Origin: Agapetus fuscipes
Taxonomy: Eukaryota; Arthropoda; Insecta; Trichoptera; Glossosomatidae
Direction of reading: 5' to 3'
DNA length: 64,000 nucleotides
NCBI GenBank assembly: GCA_951799405.1
Contig: OX637361.1
Location: 7,587,156-7,651,155 of the forward strand
The notes under the pieces are model-generated. The model did no database searches and had not been told where the DNA came from. It saw only the letters and a program-made list of their open reading frames with translations. Within the stretch, counting starts at the first letter, position 1. The number at the start of each line of letters is the position of its first letter. Of the stretch, positions 51,980 through 62,764 are shown one piece after another. The position numbers and the translations under genes were made by a program.

Positions 51980-52224
51980 TAATCTATAATCTAAGTTGCA
52001 AGGATATATTCATTTAAAGCTCTCAGATGTATGCCCACAAACCAACACGTGTAGTTCGCGCTTACAAATGCTGAATGCGTACTTACAAATAATATCCAAA
52101 CCTCAAATGAACATTAGCCCCATAACTTTTGCCGACCTTCCCTGAAACAGGGGTGACATTGGCAAAGTGAACCATTTTTTACAGTATGGGTGGTCAGCCT
52201 CATACCAACCTATAAGTCAAGGAA
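51980..52224 (-). repeat. T250 repeat, complete
   Basis: Variant with caaaccaacacgtgtagtt, like 25283 and 13683, and a tagattatagatt tail. Its 5' edge is followed at once by an RTE-2 fragment in the opposite orientation. Confidence 0.8.
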
Positions 52225-52227
52225 TTA

Positions 52228-52477
52228 ATGAGTAATGAAATCAAGAAGACTCCAGTGGGCCGGACATGTAGCACGTGCAGAGGACTCCAGGATCATCAGA
52301 ACTGTTTTGAATGGTGCCCCCTCAGCTGTTAGACCACTCGGACTCAGGATGCGGTGGTCAGACAACGTCGAAGCCAACGCCGAAGTTCTGGGAGTGAGGG
52401 GACCATGGAGGGAAGCAGCACAAGACAAAGAGTCCTGGAGGATCGCGGTGCGGGAGGCCCTGAGCCTTCAAGGCTTC
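52228..52477 (+). pseudogene. RTE-2 LINE, C-terminal fragment
   Basis: The frame gives RRLQWAGHVARAEDSRIIRT, VLNGAPSAVRPLGLRMRWSD and WREAAQDKESWRIAVREALS to a stop in ttctaa. This is the classic RTE C-terminal block (LQWAGH.AR...GRP..RW.D). It is open, but only about 80 codons. It merges with the ctaat-repeat tail of the following T250. Confidence 0.65.
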
Positions 52478-52914
52478 TAATCTAATCTAATCTAAGTTGC
52501 AAAATATATGTTACATTAAAGACTCACATTATATGCACCTTTACAAATAGACCCGCCCGTCCTACAGTATAAAAACCCGAATCTCACATGGAAATACACC
52601 CTGCAACTCTTGCCAACCTTCCCTGAAAACAGGGGTGACATTGGCAAAGTGAACCATTTTCTACAGCATGGGTGGTCAGCCGCATACCAACCTATAAGTC
52701 AAGGAACAAACACAACGAATTACATTTTTAAAATCAACAAATTATAATATGTATGGACATCAAGAACTAACAGAAAAAAACAAATTTCCTATTTAAAAAA
52801 ACCCTAGCCGCCAACATCACAGATCAACCGCCATTTCTTTCTGTCCTTACATACTTCTTTCATTTCCTCCAGAGTCATAACCTTCTTCATACAGGCTCTC
52901 CTTTTGAGCCGAAG
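52478..52914 (-). mobile_element. RTE-1 LINE, 5'-truncated copy
   Basis: Minus strand: codons for RRACMKKVMTLEEMKEVCKD to the stop (52914..52804), untranslated sequence, then T250 from 52706 to 52478 ending in ttagattagattaga. The T250 has deletions in its second half. Confidence 0.75.
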
Positions 52915-52969
52915 AAAGTAAAGTAAAAGTAAGTAATCAATAAAGTGAAAATGAAAATCACATCGCATC

Positions 52970-53084
52970 ATCACGCTGTTAAAACCAATTGCAGACTTAG
53001 GCGAAACGTCCAGAAGCTCCAGCTCCCACAGACCACGGCAACAGATCCCGGAAAGCAACTCTCTAGCATCATCAGCCGGCCGTG
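52970..53084. repeat. Foldback (FB) element, one arm
   Basis: Contains gcagacttaggcgaaacgtc, cagaagctccagctcccac and agaccacggcaacagatccc, ending catcatcagccggccgtgt. It directly abuts the Harbinger element at 53091. Confidence 0.6.
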
Positions 53085-53532
53085 TAAGCCTAACCCCCGT
53101 ATTCACGATCAAAACTGGCACTTACTTAAGGGCAAACTAGCGCTTAGATTGGGGAAATTCATTTCAAGAACAATACTTAAGGTAAAATTAGCGTTTAAGC
53201 GCTCCAAAAACTAGCACTTAGGTAAGTAAGGTCGACACGTATATTAACCAACGCTTAAGCGCTGTCAAAATATTCCGTCATATTTCATTGTTATCACATT
53301 TTTTGTTTGATTGTGAATTTACATGAAAAAATGAATTCTTACTATAAACATGATTTTTACGAGTGTATTAACATTGTTTTGACGAGTTCATTTACATTGC
53401 TTGACCATCAGAATTGGTTTGTTCTCCGGTATGGTCTAGGACCATACTGCAATGACAGATGAACTGTCAAAATATTCCGCCGCATTTCATCAGCACATTT
53501 TTTGTTTGGTTGTGAATTATTTACATAAAATA

Positions 53533-53673
53533 ATGAATTCTTTCGATACAGTTGACTTCAACGAGAATAATAACATTGTTTTGTTCAAAAATAGTGTCCC
53601 AAGAAAATATATCAGAGACTGTAAAGACCCATTTACGTATTACGAAAAGGAAGAATTTAGAAGACGTTTTTGA
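53533..53673 (+). pseudogene. Harbinger transposase, N-terminal stub
   Basis: 46 codons ending PRKYIRDCKDPFTYYEKEEF and RRRF. This resembles the start of HARBI1-like transposases (R-x-YxR-x-NPF-x-x-Y---EF-x-x-RF-R). The stop is tga where an Arg codon (cga) is expected, followed in frame by ttg aaa aaa, a C-to-T nonsense change at a CpG. The DDE catalytic domain is gone. Confidence 0.6.
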
Positions 53674-53713
53674 TTGAAAAAATGCGTCGTTCTGTATACA
53701 GTTTTGCCGTTGC

Positions 53714-53827
53714 TCATTGAGGGTTGATAAGCCAACAATTTCTTCGATCTGTTATTTTATCTTCTATTACAGGTTTTTCTTTAATCAGAGCCACCAGCAG
53801 CTCCTTTTCCGCTGGAGAAAACAACAT
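53714..53827 (-). pseudogene. Harbinger Myb/SANT-like protein, N-terminal stub
   Basis: 37 codons on the minus strand: MLFSPAEKELLVALIKEKPV then IEDKITDRRNCW to a stop. The F-(S/T)-x-x-EKELL-x-x-L-I---P-x-IE-K-TD pattern matches the first helix region of the Myb-like DNA-binding protein that accompanies Harbinger transposases. The rest of the domain is deleted. Confidence 0.55.
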
Positions 53828-54269
53828 ATTTTTGGCGCTGAAATCGATCAAAACACTTGGATATTACATAAATGTATTTTTAAAAACTAATAGAAATTGT
53901 AAACAAACAAATTCGTACTTACGGTTTACTTAAATTAGTAATTGCGTTATACGTACTTATTTGTTGTCAAGTTTTATGCAAAGCTGATAGACATTGAAAT
54001 TTGAAAGAAGCGGCAATGATAAGAGTGAAGTACGCCGAATATCGGTCGGAAGGTACTGACCAATTACAGAGCTGGGTTTTTTCGAGAGCCAATGACAAAC
54101 CCGTACGTCTCCTGGGGGTTGGGCACTAGGCTGATTACTGCTTGAGTGTTCTTTGTGAAACAAAACGCTCCAGAATGTCGACCCTTGAGTAAGTGTAGCG
54201 CTTGAGTAAGGCACTTAAATCAGTTTTGATCGTGAATACGGGGGTTACTTACTTACTGCTAGCCTTCTT

Positions 54270-54334
54270 AAAGTAGGCTGATTTATTTGTTGAGCGCTGT
54301 TTTTGTGTGTATCACACCTCAAGAGCCCTCTCTC
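54270..54334 (-). mobile_element. SINE-A, 3' end fragment
   Basis: Reads ggctgatttatttgttgagc and gtatcacacctcaagagccc, the end of SINE-A on the minus strand. It then runs into ctctctctctactgctggat, an unrelated repeat-like phrase. Confidence 0.55.
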
Positions 54335-55998
54335 TCTCTACTGCTGGATATAGGCCTCTTCAAAACTTTTCCACACTCGTCTATCTCGGGAAACAAGATG
54401 CCAATATTTTTCCATCAGCGGGGAAATATCGTCAACCCAGCTTTTTTAGTGTTTAAAATACTTTTCTTCACTTATTGAGCTTCAATATGTCGAGCGCTTC
54501 CAACGGTATGTTTTTTAGGTTTGTTGGTTTACACAGTGAAAGTCCATTGTATATTTAGCCAATCAATTAGTAATATTAAGAAGGTTTTTTCCACTTTATT
54601 GATTAATTCCTCATTTTCAAGAGAATAACTCCCCTCGATTGTATAGAAACACAATCAGTCACCAGGGATGCTTTTGTATATATTTTATAAATCTTATTTT
54701 CGCGATCAAATGCTAATATATTAAAAAAAAAAAATTTAGAATAAATGTATGAAAACTAAATCACGCACGCGGTGTGCTATTTATATTCGTTACATTTTTC
54801 CATTCACCCTATGGCAGAGAATTTCCACGATGTTTTATAATAGAGAAACATTTCCCTGTAATTTAAATCTAATACTCATGTTATATGTTGGTGTTGTTCA
54901 TAAACTTAGGCAAGTAAAACAATATTCTAGTAAAAGCAATTAATAATGGAGTGCCAATGGCAAAGTTATGATTTTCTTCGTGAAAAGTAATATGGGTGAT
55001 TTTGTGTACGTAAGATACTAAGTAAGAAATTGCCCCAATATTCGACGTCCGCCCTGTTTAGAAAACAATGCATATATTACTTTCCATTAAAAAATGTAAA
55101 TGAGAAAATAATAGTAGCCCTCGGAAAATAACTTAAATTCATACTTAGAAAAAGTTTTCTTTGAATTTGGGTATAAAAATCTGACGAAGCAGATAGGTAA
55201 AGATGAAGAGTATATTTTTTTCACATAAATACTTAAAATAACTCTAGTATTTAACATTATTTTATAATTTTTACTGCATATTTTCGTTTTGTTGGCTTTA
55301 ATTTTTTACACAAACATTATTTAATTTATACGTTTGTAGCTGTTGGTTGCTATATATGCCTTTTAAAAGGTAGACTTAAAATTCAAAATGGCCGAATAAC
55401 TTCATGTCGATATAAAACAACAATAACCGTGAGGTTGTAATGAAAAAGAACAGACTATAAATGAATGAAATATACAATTTATGGCATTTTGGCGTCCGTG
55501 ATAATAAAGCAAAAAAACACCATCGTTGCGTTGGTCGTATGTTGAGGTTCGACTTTATTAAGGCTCACGTTGTCAATTTGACACATTAATTTAGGCGCAC
55601 GGAAAATCCGATATTAAAATAATTATACTGAGAGTTTTGTAGGGAGATGGCTTTATTCACCTTGTATTATTATTTTCCTATAATTTGCTTTACGATGTTA
55701 ATTTGTAAGGCCTGTAACCCTAGTATCAAGCTATACGTGCAAACTCAATCATAGCGTTTTAGCAAAAATGTATTGAATTACGCGTTCACCGAAAGCGCTG
55801 TTTAGAGTTCACACGGAAAGCTTTATACTTATGGTAATGTACAGAAATGTCGATACAATATGGCTGACATGTCATATTGCCTACATGAAATATTTACGTA
55901 CAATTAATGGGAACATGTAAATACATTGTTTTATATTATAGTTATGTAAATAGTAGATTAATATAGGTGTACATCGTAGGTAATAATAATTATTATAG
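54335..55998. other. AT-rich stretch, no gene recognised
   Basis: No exon supported. 55740..55840 carries another variant of the dispersed tagcgttttagcaaaaatg motif. Just before the LTR, about 65 bases (gttatgtaaatagtagatta...) are tandemly duplicated at 55940 and 56000. Confidence 0.4.
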
Positions 55999-56364
55999 TG
56001 TTATGTCAAAAGTAGATTAATATAAGTGTACCTCGTAGGTAACAATAATTATAGGCTTAAGAAATCTAGAAACTAAATGATCCTTTTGTACTCTTGAAGT
56101 TGCTAGAACGTTCGAGAGTTTTGCTGGCAAATTAGCCTCTAGAGACTTCTGTCACCAGGTACAGTATATAAGGAGCAAAATTGGATACAGCAAGTCAGAT
56201 CGATAGTCGCCTTTGATTGAAGAGTGTGTGAGGTGCTAAACTGTTGTTGCTAAAAGTGTTAAAAATAAATGTAAATTTGTAAAATAAATTAAGTGAAAAT
56301 AAATATTCAGAAAGAAGACCAGGATGTTTTAATTTACAATTTTTCCGAATCCAAAAACACTACA
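55999..56364 (+). mobile_element. Probable solo LTR, related to 18167..18565
   Basis: Starts tgttatgtcaaaag and ends aaaaacactaca, with a TATA box (cagtatataaggag, about 56163), an aataaa signal and the shared end aagaagaccaggatgtttta. Internal genes are absent. The pair at 18 kb and 56 kb have similar ends and spacing but are diverged. Confidence 0.45.
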
Positions 56365-57014
56365 TTATATAACCGTTATTGAATTCTACTTTTACACTGT
56401 AATGTGAGTAGCAAACATTAAAACAGGAAATTATTGAAAGGCAGTTAGAAAAAAGTGTGAGGTGTGGATAGGAAGAAGAAGTGGATCCAACTCTACATTG
56501 TTTCTGGTTACCCCTAACGCATTGGTGACAGAGTTTTGTGTAAAACTGTCTGCTTTGCCCATAAAAAATTGCGTTGCAAATTGAGTCGTATTTTTTAATT
56601 TTCATTAGTTTCTAATGTGGATTTCGGATTATTTTATTTATTGTATTTTGGAATTGCTTGCCTTTAAACAGTGTGTGCGCTTGCAAAATAGGTAAGTACA
56701 ATTAGAAATTATTACTTAACTACACAGGAAGGGGGTAAGAGAAGGTAAGAAGAGAAGTTATGGAAAGTTCTAGAAGTTCCAAGTTACATTGTCACGTTAC
56801 AGAATTTGAGGGCGCACTTGCTCATGACAGTTTCGCAAATACATTATTATGTACTAGCAATAACTTTACAATTTGTCCCACCTTAACTAGAAGCAGAAAC
56901 TGCTTTAACTTACTTTTTGGTCAGCTTTATACCAATCTTTACTTACTTTAATTTTGATAAGACTTATTTAGACATTTGGTCGCGTAGGAGGCGTAGATCC
57001 AAACCTGCCAATTT
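56365..57014. other. Unassigned stretch
   Basis: No exon or repeat recognised. Confidence 0.35.
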
Positions 57015-57130
57015 ACTGTGTATGAGCAATGGAGTCTTCTACTGGGACTCCTCTCCTATGTGCCGGACAATCTGGTTCTCCATCCCACAATTGCATCCTG
57101 GAGATGGAGCTAATCCCCATATATTAGAGT
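57015..57130 (-). pseudogene. LINE zinc-knuckle-like C-terminal fragment
   Basis: The minus-strand frame includes WGLAPSPGCNCGMENQIVRH, which matches the W-x-L-x-x-SP-x-CxCG-x-x-x-Q-T-x-x-HI block near the C-terminus of Jockey- or I-type LINE proteins. The rest is degraded. Confidence 0.5.
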
Positions 57131-57167
57131 AGGTTGCAATGGCCTTGTTAAAGATCGTCCGCAGTCC

Positions 57168-57370
57168 TTTCCAAAGATTACGAACCCTAAGACCTCCTGA
57201 AACACTATTTTGCTTAAGTCCTGGCACTTTAGATATCAATCTAAGTCGGAGCTTGCTAGCGCTAGCGAAAAAAATCCGTAGATAAAAAATCACAACTATA
57301 TTTTGGACACGAATCGCTATCTCGTCGCTTTAAGGTCGTAAGGAATTTAGCAAAATAGCGCTTCTGGTGT
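57168..57370 (-). repeat. LINE-like remnant shared with 9500..9715
   Basis: Contains ggacacgaatcgctatctcg, tttaaggtcgtaaggaattt and tagcgcttctgg, in the order seen at 9.6 kb. It is adjacent to the zinc-knuckle fragment and may belong to the same dead element. Confidence 0.5.
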
Positions 57371-57474
57371 GGAAGGTGATAAATTCGTAGTTTTCAACGC
57401 TTTGCTCCTACCATATGGACTTCCAACGTCCAAAATCCTTACTACGATCATCAATTGTCCAGATATTCTAAATT

Positions 57475-57677
57475 TAAATCTAAGCTGCAAAGATCCATAT
57501 CATTTAAGATTAATATTAAACGCATTCCCACAAGCAGACATATATAAGTTCGTGCTAACACGTTGTCGCATGTAGACCTACAATTTAAAAACCCAACCTC
57601 AAATGAACATCAGCTCTGCAACTCTTGCGGACCTTCCCTGAAACAGGAGTGACATTGGCAAAGTGAACCATTATTCA
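57475..57677 (-). repeat. T250 repeat, 5' edge missing
   Basis: Minus-strand copy from aatctaagctgcaaagatcc to gcaaagtgaaccatt; the last 50 bases of the 5' side are lost. Diverged slightly (gttgtcgcatgtagacc). Confidence 0.7.
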
Positions 57678-58136
57678 ATCTTTTAAATCATGGATTCATA
57701 ACGAAAACCTTATTTTTATTTTGGAAATTGATTCACATGAGTTCTTTTCATGTTTGAGCTTTTTTCCCGCAGTAAATCGTTATTTTAAAGGTAAATTAGA
57801 GGCGCGTTAGGGATCGCAAATTTTTCTCACAATAAAATGATTATTTTCCCATAACTTGCCGGCCTTTTATACGGACATCGAAACCGCTCGGCAATCTTTC
57901 AATTACCACTGAGAATTAAGCGAGCGATCGTAAAGCCATGTACTCGCACGCTGAACATCTGGTCGGTAGCCGGTGCTCGTATTACGAACCGAAATTAATA
58001 AGAGTACTTATATTGAAACAACACGGTGTTCCTAAATTAAGTAGCATGTAAAAATAATAAGAAAAAAGATGTTCTTTCTTTAACTGAAATTTATGCAGAA
58101 GTATAAAACTGTTTTCTTTCCAATGTGTTTCTTGCG
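57678..58136. other. Unassigned stretch
   Basis: Moderately CpG-containing patch at 57850..57990 (ccgctcggcaatctttc, gcgagcgatcgtaaagcc) but no exon recognised. Confidence 0.3.
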
Positions 58137-58700
58137 TAATCTATAATCTAAGCTGCAATGATACATAAACATTTGGGATTTCCTGTTTAATGCACACCCA
58201 CGAGTAAACACTTGTAATTTCGTACTTACACATAAGTACTGCATGTGTAGGTACTTACAAAAAAAAACAAAACTCAAATGAACATAAACCTTGCCACTTC
58301 TATCTACAGTCCACGAAAACTTGAAAAATGTGAATCAAGTTTTTACAGTGTTTGGTCGGTGTTATGGCCGAGGGTCCAGTCGCTTTTCTTGACTAACGTA
58401 TTTGAAACAGAATAACGCTGGTTCGAATCACGTTTGGCCCATTTGACCATAACTTCAACACTGGTTCAACATATACCATTGCATGCACACAAGCTTCTGC
58501 TTTCGCGTGAAGACAACAAGGCAAAAGGTTGGTGAATTGCATTTCTCTTCACAAATATATTTAAAAAAAGATATACAAAAATAGTAGGTACAACACTACT
58601 TATAATGTTGTATAGCAAAATGGGAATTAAAAAAAGACTTCACAATTCTGTTTAAAAAAACAGTATGGAAGGTCAGGCTTATACCAACATATGAGTCAAA
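58137..58700 (-). repeat. T250 repeat split by SINE-C
   Basis: The 3' part (aatctataatctaagctgca ... gtttttacagt) ends near 58348. The missing 5' edge (cagtatggaaggtcaggctt, ataccaacatatgagtc) is found at 58663..58700. SINE-C lies between, and a short acagt repeats on both sides. Confidence 0.65.
58350..58640 (+). mobile_element. SINE-C inserted in T250
   Basis: Head tgttatggccgagggtccag and box B aacgctggttcgaatcac; body cataacttcaacactggttc; end ggttggtgaattgcatttct followed by A-rich sequence. Same organisation as 40568..40835. Confidence 0.65.
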
Positions 58701-60384
58701 GAAGGTATTGAAGATGCGAATTGCTATGATGGTGATGAATACTCAATGAAGAGATACCAGAAAAATATGAAGAAAAAGTTCTGAGACAAGTCATAGACTG
58801 TTGCCCTTGGATTCAAACCAAAGCCTCTAGTTCAGAAATAAACCTGCCGATGCACCGATTGAGCTATAGAGCGCACAGGAAAAAACCCACGGAATTTCAC
58901 TTGAGCATTATTTTTACATTACACAATATTATATTGCACGTTTTATTCGTTTGAAGAGCTTTTTCCAAAGCTCGATGCTTGTAAATTGTAACGGGGGCAA
59001 AAACAAGAAGCCTCTCTGGAGGGGGGGGGGGCAGGAGTGGGAGGGAGGGTGGAGGCAATGGCTGATAATGACTATCATTACACGCACACTGCGCACTGTG
59101 CAATGCGCATAACCAACTCAAGGGACGAACAACCATTGGTTCTGTACAAGCAATTGAATGACGAAAAATAATAGTAAACATAACTGGTATTACAACATAC
59201 TGTTGCTTTCACTGTAAGGGACTTTTCAGGCACATCGCATTCTGCTTGGCTTGTGTTTGCATTACCGGACAACCGCGTGAGTGTTTTATACATCTGCATA
59301 CATAACTGACATCCAACCCGGCGCAAACCAGACAGAATGGTCGCAGAATGCATCTAGTATCTAGAAGAAATAGTCTATGCAGAGTTTCCTTCACTAAATC
59401 CATCACATTTTTCATACCTGTACTCCTGTTCGCAACGCAAAAAAACACAACTTGGCTGCATATAGAGCAACAGCTGCGAAACGGGAAGACTTGGTGGTTT
59501 TGGGCACTTTGTTCAGCCGCAGCCACTGCTGCCTGTCGAACACCTTCCACTTTCAGTTCCTACACTCTTCCCGTACGGCAATCTGCCACCACTTAAATCT
59601 GGGTTTTTTTTATTGTTCAACCCGGCTTTCGGTGTTATTCACGTACAGCAAATCCATAACTCAAATGATGACCCATGGATGAATTCTCTATGGATCAAAT
59701 GTTTTGGGAATAACCTTGTAAAGTTTTATCATCATATATTATATCTTATCCATGCTCCGATAGTCCATCCGCTGGTTATGATTCAGCCAATGCATTCTGT
59801 GAGTTTTATTGACAGAATCACATAAATGTCTTGATACAGGTATACCTCAGAGATGTATCTTCTTCGTTGTATATTTTCTGACCTTAATTGGGCCGTAAAT
59901 AAGGCGAAGAATCGAAGCTCAGAGAATCGAAATCCCTTTTCAAAGCATTCGATTAAGATAGGGATAGAGATCTATGGAAAGTTCTGAAATGCAGAGAAGA
60001 CAAGCAAATTTCTGGCATAATTTGCACAAGCACCCTTTGCATAACTACCCACAAAACGACACTCTAAAGAAACCATCAACTCATCATCATCATCATTCGA
60101 TGTGGATCAATGGTTCTCGTCCTCTGCTTTAACCCTTTCAGCTCCGATGTAATAAAATGTGAAATTGTGCGCAGAAGCGTCCATCCCTGCACAGCAAGCT
60201 AACTCGACGTAATCGAAGAGCTTTTATTTCTGCAGCACCAGTTAATAATTGGCGCTCGTACTGCATTTACTTTTTCAGTTAACTCTGCGCGCACCTGGGA
60301 AAGCATCGGGTCAAGATTGCTCACGCCTCGTGTGTCTTCGCATCGAGACCGGTCATGGCTTAATGGACAACGCCACAGGATTGA
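58701..60384. other. Stretch with a G-run and several open frames, no gene recognised
   Basis: Contains a G-rich patch at 59016..59055 and overlapping frames of 70-113 codons at 59078..59682 on both strands. This region is less AT-rich than its surroundings, but no frame shows a recognisable domain or splice structure. It may be another transposon remnant. Confidence 0.35.
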
Positions 60385-60426
60385 AAGGAATATATCTTTG
60401 CAACTCAGATTATAGATTAATCTATC
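60385..60426 (+). repeat. T250 repeat, last 40 bases
   Basis: ggaatatatctttgcaactc then agattatagatta: tail of T250 only. Confidence 0.55.
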
Positions 60427-60477
60427 AAGCCTGATCTCTCAAGACCTTTAAAAATACCTAACACACCTAAGCTGTGC

Positions 60478-61930
60478 ATAATAATAATAATAATAATTGG
60501 ACAATTTGTATACAGCGCCGTTTAGTGGCACTAGCCACCCCAAGGGCGCTTTTATGTGTTGAAGCTTCTGTTAAACAAATGTGTCTTAAGCAACTTCCTG
60601 AAACTACCAACACTGGTCTCTGTTCTCAACTCCAGAGGTAGACTATTCCAGCAGGATGGACCAGCCGAACTAAAAGCCCTGTCTCCGAAACCAGTTCTGT
60701 TCCGTCGAAGAGGCAGTTGAAGCCTGTTTACGGCGTCACTCTGTGCAGAACGAAGAGTGCATCGTTTTCCACCTATCTGGTCGACTCTGCACAATTCACA
60801 CAAGTACGATGGGGCAACTCCTCTGAGGGCATTAAAAACAGAAACACATATTTTGTACTCAATCCTCTCTGGGACTCGCAGCCAATGAAGGCGCCGCAGC
60901 AGAGGAGAGACATGGTCAGTTTTTCGTCCTCCTAAAAGTAATTTGGCTGCAGCATTAAAGACGGACTGCAGTCTAGACTGCTGAAACCTTGGAAGACCCC
61001 AGAACAGACCATTGCAATAATCCAGTCTCGACACAACAAAGGACGCAATGAGAATCTTAGCAGCTTCGGATGTCAAACAGTTTCTGACCCATCTCAACTG
61101 CCTCAGGTGAAAAAAACAGGAGCTCACAGTCGAGCTTATTTGCGTACTCATGGAGAGAGTGTTGTCAAGATGGACCCCAAGAAACTTAATTGAGCTAGAT
61201 GGATATACATCCAGGCCCATTACTTTAATTGGTGAAGAGCCAAGCAAGTGTTTCCTACCAGGAGACGACATCCAGATGAATTCTGTCTTGTCTGGATTCA
61301 TTCTAAGGCGACACCTTGCCATCCACTCAGCCACCACTTCAATGCACCGGACCATCTCAAGACTACAGGCATCTGTCATAGATGGCTGACAGAAACGACA
61401 AAGTAGAATATCATCAGCATAAGAATAGTAGCTGGTGCCGTTCATCAGTACAGTGCTCTCAAGATCATTTGTGTACAGGGTAAAAAGTAAAGGCCCGAGC
61501 ACAGATCCCTGAGGCACACCACAGTCCATGGGCATACCTGATGACTCACCATCAACATCCACAGTCTGACATCTGCCTTTCAGATATGAAGATAGCAGTT
61601 TAGATACTCCTCCTCGGACTCCGTACAACCTATCAAGCTTAGTGATGAGTATACTGTGATCAACAGTGTCGAAGGCAGCGCTCATGTCAAGTACTGCCAC
61701 CATGGCAAGAGCACCGTCCCCAACCGCAGCTATCACATCATTCACAATGCGAAGTAAGGCAGTCTCAGTGGAATGAGCTTTTCTATATGCTGACTGAAAC
61801 TTAGACAGATATCCGCCTCGCTCCATGTGCTGAGTGAGTTGCCAAACAACGGCCTTCTCAATATGCATATGGTCCACTCTTATCGCGATGTTCTCGAAGG
61901 GCTTGCTTTGGTCATGTGGAATCAATATTA
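60478..61930 (-). mobile_element. L2-like LINE, 5'-truncated
   Basis: Minus strand: most of a reverse transcriptase frame, then a short 3' end (gggtggctagtgccactaaa, cggcgctgtata) and a tail of att repeats at 60478..60498. Truncated inside the reverse transcriptase, where SINE-B sequence starts at 61931. Confidence 0.8.
60552..61925 (-). CDS. L2-like reverse transcriptase, C-terminal 457 codons
   Basis: The uninterrupted frame begins in the middle of the RT domain, so the start is not native. VLDMSAAFDTVDH (78-90, catalytic Asp), CGVPQGSVLGPLLFTLYTN (135-153) and YADD (169-172) are intact. The tail follows with RMNPDKTEFIW, FLGVHLDNTLSM, RLDYCNGLFWGLP, RLQSVFNAAAKLL and WNSLPLELR, which together are the signature of the L2 group (CR1 superfamily). 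It lacks the endonuclease and the first RT motifs and so cannot transpose, but has no stop codon. Confidence 0.8.
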   Translation of the reverse strand: MIPHDQSKPFENIAIRVDHMHIEKAVVWQLTQHMERGGYLSKFQSAYRKAHSTETALLRIVNDVIAAVGDGALAMVAVLDMSAAFDTVDHSILITKLDRLYGVRGGVSKLLSSYLKGRCQTVDVDGESSGMPMDCGVPQGSVLGPLLFTLYTNDLESTVLMNGTSYYSYADDILLCRFCQPSMTDACSLEMVRCIEVVAEWMARCRLRMNPDKTEFIWMSSPGRKHLLGSSPIKVMGLDVYPSSSIKFLGVHLDNTLSMSTQISSTVSSCFFHLRQLRWVRNCLTSEAAKILIASFVVSRLDYCNGLFWGLPRFQQSRLQSVFNAAAKLLLGGRKTDHVSPLLRRLHWLRVPERIEYKICVSVFNALRGVAPSYLCELCRVDQIGGKRCTLRSAQSDAVNRLQLPLRRNRTGFGDRAFSSAGPSCWNSLPLELRTETSVGSFRKLLKTHLFNRSFNT

Positions 61931-62090
61931 GGTGGCTTTACGTCAACCACTTCACTGGAAGTGGGGGCGGATTCTCATTTCTTGTGAAGACTGAGTAAAG
62001 CTTACCGATACTATAATTTTCGAGGTGGTAATAAACACCAACAGGAAATCACTTCTGATACCCTTGATGGGAATCAAGCCCTCAATGTCA
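61931..62090 (-). mobile_element. SINE-B, middle part
   Basis: Blocks ggctttacgtcaaccacttc, ctcatttcttgtgaagactg and aataaacaccaacaggaaat match the SINE-B body. The head is degraded (gatgggaatcaagccctca) and the 3' end is cut by the L2-like LINE. Confidence 0.6.
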
Positions 62091-62450
62091 ACGCCATTTT
62101 TTCAAACTTGAATTTTGAATTAGATGACATGTTTTATGGAATTTTCAAGCATTTGTTTTGCAATATTATTGATAGCATATAATATGCTGTTTCAGTATAC
62201 ATTACTTGTAACATTGTACGTTTATTACATGTATTTGTATTGATGTTATTTCTTGTTGCTCAACACGCGTTGTATCATATCAAATTACATATCAGCAGTT
62301 TACTCGCCTCTTGCCACTTATACTAATACTTTATACATATTATATTTGATTTACGTATATAAATAAAATAATATTATATGGAAACTATGCAATTATTCAT
62401 TTTCTTCTTGTTTCTTCAGATCAATGCCAATAAAATGTAATTTGTCGTGT
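62091..62450. other. Unassigned AT-rich stretch
   Basis: No exon or repeat recognised. Confidence 0.35.
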
Positions 62451-62716
62451 GTGTGTGTTCCTTGACTTATAGGTTGGTATGCGGCTGACCACCCATGCTG
62501 TAAAAATGGTTCACTTTGCCAATGTCACCCCTGTCTCAGGGAAGGACGGCAAGAGTTGCAGGGTGTATGTCCATTTGAGATTTGGTTTTTATGTTGTAGG
62601 TTCACATGAGGCATGTGCAAGCGCGAACTTGTACGTGTCTGGTTGTGAGAATGCATGTAATGTGAATCTCCAATGTAACATATCTTTGCAACTTAGATTA
62701 GATTAGATTAGATTAG
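62451..62716 (+). repeat. T250 repeat, twin of 6951..7204
   Basis: Almost identical to the 6.9-kb copy, including rare variants (ggacggcaagagttgcaggg, gtacgtgtctggttgtgaga), and sharing gtcgtgtgtg before the edge. It ends in four ttaga units. The near-identity suggests a common recent source. Confidence 0.8.
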
Positions 62717-62764
62717 AATGCCAAAAACCTGAAAACTATCGAAAAATGTTCAGTTAACGGTACA

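Larger units (their letters stand above)
53091..54247. mobile_element. PIF/Harbinger-type DNA transposon, internally deleted
   Basis: Perfect 27-base terminal inverted repeats (taacccccgtattcacgatc then aaaactg) lie at 53091..53117 and, inverted, 54221..54247. Between them are the beginning of a HARBI1-like transposase and, on the other strand, the beginning of a Myb/SANT-like protein, the two-gene layout of Harbinger elements. Both genes are truncated. The three-base target duplication is not resolved: taa on the left, tta on the right. Confidence 0.75.

Noticed and set aside
59209..59550. 113-codon minus-strand frame and partners on the plus strand
   Set aside because: Overlapping frames on both strands with no recognisable domain or splice pattern; kept only as part of an unassigned stretch.
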